Source: JALORV01 sp963791235
GTDB taxonomy: Bacteria; Pseudomonadota; Gammaproteobacteria; Burkholderiales; Burkholderiaceae_F
Reading direction: 5' to 3'
DNA: 64,000 bases
Assembly: GCA_963791235.1 (NCBI GenBank)
Contig: CAWBRW010000029.1
Span: 558,001 to 622,000, forward strand
The position numbers and the translations under genes were made by a program. Positions 62,493 to 64,000 of the stretch are shown one piece after another (position 1 is the first letter of the stretch; each line of letters begins with the position of its first letter). The notes under the pieces are model-generated. The model was not told where the DNA came from and made no database searches. It was given only the letters and a program-made list of their open reading frames with translations.

Positions 62493-64000
62493 TCAGCGGT
62501 TCAGGCGTGCTGTCGCGCGAATCGCCGACAGCGTGGCGTTGGGTGTGATGACCTCGGGATCAGTACGCAGTTCGATCAGCGCCGGCAGGTGTTTTTCGCG
62601 GATGAATGCGAGGCCGTGTGCCAGCGCCGTTCCGAACTCGTCGGTGGTCCCGACGGCGGCCCCGAATGCGCCGAACGATTGCGCCAGACGCGCGAAGTCG
62701 GGATTGGCGAGGCGCGTGCCGTGCTCGCGGCCAGGGAACTCGCGTTCCTGGTGCATGCGAATCGTGCCGTACATCGAGTTGTTGAACACGAGAATCAACA
62801 CGCCGGCGCCATATTGAATCGCCGTGGCGAGTTCCTGCATCGTCATCATGAAGTCACCATCGCCGGCGAACGCGACCACGGTGCGCTCGGGAGCGATGAT
62901 CTTGGCCGCAATCGCTGCAGGTACGCCGTAGCCCATGCTGCCCGCGGTCGGTGCCAACTGAGTTCGCAGCCCGGTGTAGCGCCAGAATCGGTTCGCCCAA
63001 CCGCTGAAGTTGCCGGCGCCGTTGGTGATGATGGCGTCCTCCGGGACGGCACGACGCAACGTCTGTACGACCTCCCAAAGGTCGAGCGCGGGATGCGCAT
63101 TCGCATACACCGCAGGTCGCTGCTGCCACGCTTCGTACTCGGCGCGAGCGCTGGCGAGGTCTTCCCTCCAGGGCGGCTCTTCCACCGGGATCATCATCGC
63201 CAGCCGGGACGCGAACTGCGGCATTCCCGCATTGATCGCGAGCGTCGCCTGGTAGACGCGTCCGAGTTCTTCCGCGCTGGCGTGGACGTGCACCAGTGTC
63301 TGGTTGGGTACTGGCGATGTCAGCAGCGTGTAGCCAGAGGTCGTCATCTCTCCCAGTCGTGCGCCGATCGCAAGGATTAGATCGGCGTCGCGCACGCGCT
63401 GCGCGAGCTTCGGATTGATGCCGATGCCGACGTCGCCGACGTAGTTCGGATGGCGGTTGTCGAACACCGACTGCGCGCGGAAGGAGCACGCGAGCGGCAG
63501 GTAGTTGGCCTCGACGAAGCGCTTGAGGTTGTCGCACGCCGCATCGGTCCAGCCCGTACCGCCGGCGATAACGATCGGCCGCCGCGAGCGGCCGAGCAGG
63601 CGGCGCAGGCCCGCGATCTGCATGTCGGACGGTGCGGACTGCACCGGCTGGTGGCAGAGCGCGTCGGCCACGTCCGCCTTCTGCATCAGCATGTCCTCGG
63701 GCAGTGCCAGCACCACCGGGCCGGGCCGGCCGCTGCTCGCTTCCTGGAACGCTCGCGCGACGTACTCAGGCACGCGCGCCGCACTGTCGACCTGTGTGAC
63801 CCATTTGGTCATCGGCCCGAACATGCGCCGGTAGTCAATCTCCTGGAATGCCTCACGCTCGACGAAGTCATTGCCGACCTGACCGATGAACATCACCATC
63901 GGGGTGGAATCCTGGAACGCCGTATGAATGCCGATCGCCGCATTGGTGGCGCCAGGCCCGCGCGTCACGAACACGACGCCGGGCTGGCCGGTGACACGCG
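62493..64000 (-). CDS. ThDP-dependent enzyme, acetolactate-synthase-like (5' end beyond window)
   Basis: At least 502 residues; the N-terminus lies beyond the right edge, with about 50-60 residues probably missing (including the catalytic Glu region). Visible: GVVFVTRGPGATNAAIGIHTAF, FIGQVGNDFVEREAFQEIDY, a central domain with ADLILAIGARLGEMTT, and ThDP motif AFAGDGDFMMTMQELATAIQYG...NNSMYG. Groups with IlvB-like, benzoylformate-decarboxylase-like enzymes. Reaction cannot be fixed from this half; no small IlvN subunit gene is seen. Confidence 0.88.
   Translation of the reverse strand, partial: RVTGQPGVVFVTRGPGATNAAIGIHTAFQDSTPMVMFIGQVGNDFVEREAFQEIDYRRMFGPMTKWVTQVDSAARVPEYVARAFQEASSGRPGPVVLALPEDMLMQKADVADALCHQPVQSAPSDMQIAGLRRLLGRSRRPIVIAGGTGWTDAACDNLKRFVEANYLPLACSFRAQSVFDNRHPNYVGDVGIGINPKLAQRVRDADLILAIGARLGEMTTSGYTLLTSPVPNQTLVHVHASAEELGRVYQATLAINAGMPQFASRLAMMIPVEEPPWREDLASARAEYEAWQQRPAVYANAHPALDLWEVVQTLRRAVPEDAIITNGAGNFSGWANRFWRYTGLRTQLAPTAGSMGYGVPAAIAAKIIAPERTVVAFAGDGDFMMTMQELATAIQYGAGVLILVFNNSMYGTIRMHQEREFPGREHGTRLANPDFARLAQSFGAFGAAVGTTDEFGTALAHGLAFIREKHLPALIELRTDPEVITPNATLSAIRATARLNR

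Overview
The window is 64 kb of very GC-rich, gene-dense bacterial chromosome. It holds about 60 protein genes, most separated by less than 200 bp, and I found no rRNA, tRNA, CRISPR array, phage or intact transposase. The gene set suggests a heterotrophic Pseudomonadota, most likely a betaproteobacterium of the Burkholderiales/Rhodocyclales kind: spore-coat-U pilus, DUF3149 micro-protein, homodimeric E1 aceE, TRAP and aapJQMP transporters, PatZ-type acetyltransferase and a CoA-based lipid degradation operon. That assignment is an inference.

Layout. 0-1.4 kb: end of a spore-coat-U pilus operon (subunit then chaperone; the usher would lie off the left edge). 1.5-3.1 kb: tandem degenerate EAL-like proteins. 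3.2-4.9 kb: mtnA with an overlapping class II aldolase, the core of a methylthioadenosine salvage shunt. 5.0-6.4 kb: outer-membrane barrel, a 47-aa DUF3149 protein and a DksA/TraR zinc-finger protein. 6.6-11.8 kb: PatZ-like acetyltransferase, TraB/GumN protein, orphan PdeM-type phosphoesterase and LigB-type dioxygenase. 11.9-14.0 kb: GST and DoxX genes divergent from a LysR regulator, with a strong palindrome at the regulator's start.

14.1-24.8 kb: a TetR-headed beta-oxidation module (acyl-CoA dehydrogenase, hydroxyacyl-CoA dehydrogenase/hydratase, thiolase), then alpha/beta hydrolase, NTF2-like, crotonase, hotdog thioesterase, SGNH hydrolase and HSDL2-like SDR, closed by a strong terminator. 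24.9-28.9 kb: amidase, flavoprotein, and an SDR coupled to a YciA-like thioesterase. 29.2-38.0 kb: Atm1-type exporter, two amino-acid-binding proteins, the aapJQMP transporter behind a sigma-54-like promoter, and cardiolipin synthase. 38.0-40.5 kb: a 55-aa lipoprotein and a membrane-fused spermidine synthase-like protein.

40.5-51.7 kb: a LysR-controlled cluster of SDR, split transketolase (five apparent frameshifts), TRAP transporter dctPQM (dctM frameshifted), an intact single-chain transketolase, a glycerate dehydrogenase/hydroxypyruvate reductase and a glycerate kinase. It looks like uptake of a hydroxy or sugar acid feeding hydroxypyruvate to glycerate to phosphoglycerate. A 267-bp palindromic MITE-like element sits exactly at the stop codon of the reductase gene.

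51.7-64 kb: a small secreted protein with an internal repeat, aceE, a tightly overlapped five-gene run (pyrC, DUF3025, DenD-like epimerase, 92-aa ribbon-helix-helix-like protein, FKBP isomerase), an exported amidohydrolase divergent from a Crp/Fnr regulator, a UMF1-type MFS transporter, and a ThDP enzyme cut by the right edge.
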